Below, in pieces: positions 63,903 to 64,000 of a DNA stretch of 64,000 nt. Location: NCBI GenBank assembly GCA_021495925.1, contig JAKEKT010000003.1, forward strand, positions 124,001 through 188,000, in the 5' to 3' direction. Below the pieces are notes generated by a model, which was not told where the DNA came from, searched no databases, and was given only the letters and a program-made list of their open reading frames with translations. This DNA comes from Diplodia intermedia (taxonomy: Eukaryota > Ascomycota > Dothideomycetes > Botryosphaeriales > Botryosphaeriaceae). A program made the position numbers and the translations under genes. Within the stretch, counting starts at the first letter, position 1. Every line of letters starts with the position of its first letter.

Positions 63903-64000
63903 GGCAGGAGGAGTGCTGGAATTCACTGATGTACTATACAAAACATTCGCTATCCGCTGGCAGCTGGCGTCGCGCACTCTGTTTTACTATCTGGGTTCCA

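Overview
This is nuclear DNA from a filamentous ascomycete (Pezizomycotina; the gene content would fit Dothideomycetes, but the class is inference). The evidence is many short introns (mostly 46-95 nt) with GT..AG borders and CTAAC-like branch sites, a lone 5S rRNA gene outside any rDNA array, an AA11-like lytic polysaccharide monooxygenase, and a set of single-copy eukaryotic housekeeping genes. Nothing bacterial, viral or organellar is visible, and there is no CRISPR array or operon.

Layout. 1-12 kb: mitochondrial phosphate carrier MIR1 (3' end cut by the window edge), an unknown coiled-coil protein, a small repeat protein with a GSIGKQFT motif, SWR1-complex subunit SWC5, APC/C subunit APC4 and delta-COP RET2. 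12-29.5 kb: a 934-residue acidic protein, a NIPA-type magnesium transporter, a dienelactone-hydrolase-like/SnoaL-like protein, an unknown 478-residue protein, sphingolipid 2-hydroxylase SCS7 and an RBM39-type splicing factor. 31-40.5 kb: an unknown heptad-repeat protein, a PP2C phosphatase of the PTC6 type and importin beta KAP95. 43-59.5 kb: an AA11-like LPMO, a 583-bp hAT-like MITE, HSP104 with a candidate heat-shock element, a PHD-finger protein, PRKRIP1, a DET1-type histidine phosphatase and a conserved-looking 102-residue protein. 59.5-64 kb is gene-poor and ends in a four-exon secreted beta/gamma-crystallin-like gene, an intact-looking 5S rRNA gene and a truncated 5S copy.

Most neighbours are functionally unrelated, as is normal for fungal genomes. 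Divergent pairs that may share promoters are RET2/acidic protein (536 bp apart) and PRKRIP1/DET1-like (496 bp). SWC5 and APC4 converge with 290 bp between them.

The most unusual features are: (1) a dispersed family of short imperfect palindromes built on one arm consensus (GGGTAGTTGAA, a short spacer, then TCCGGACGTA), with at least nine copies between 3.3 and 45.2 kb, all intergenic; (2) the hAT-like MITE with 70-bp terminal inverted repeats and a perfect 8-bp target duplication; (3) three GC-AG introns among about 48 deduced introns; (4) the multi-exon crystallin-like secreted gene; (5) 5S rRNA with a neighbouring 5' fragment. I found no convincing new multi-gene system. All exon borders below were deduced by eye from reading frame, splice consensus and protein continuity.
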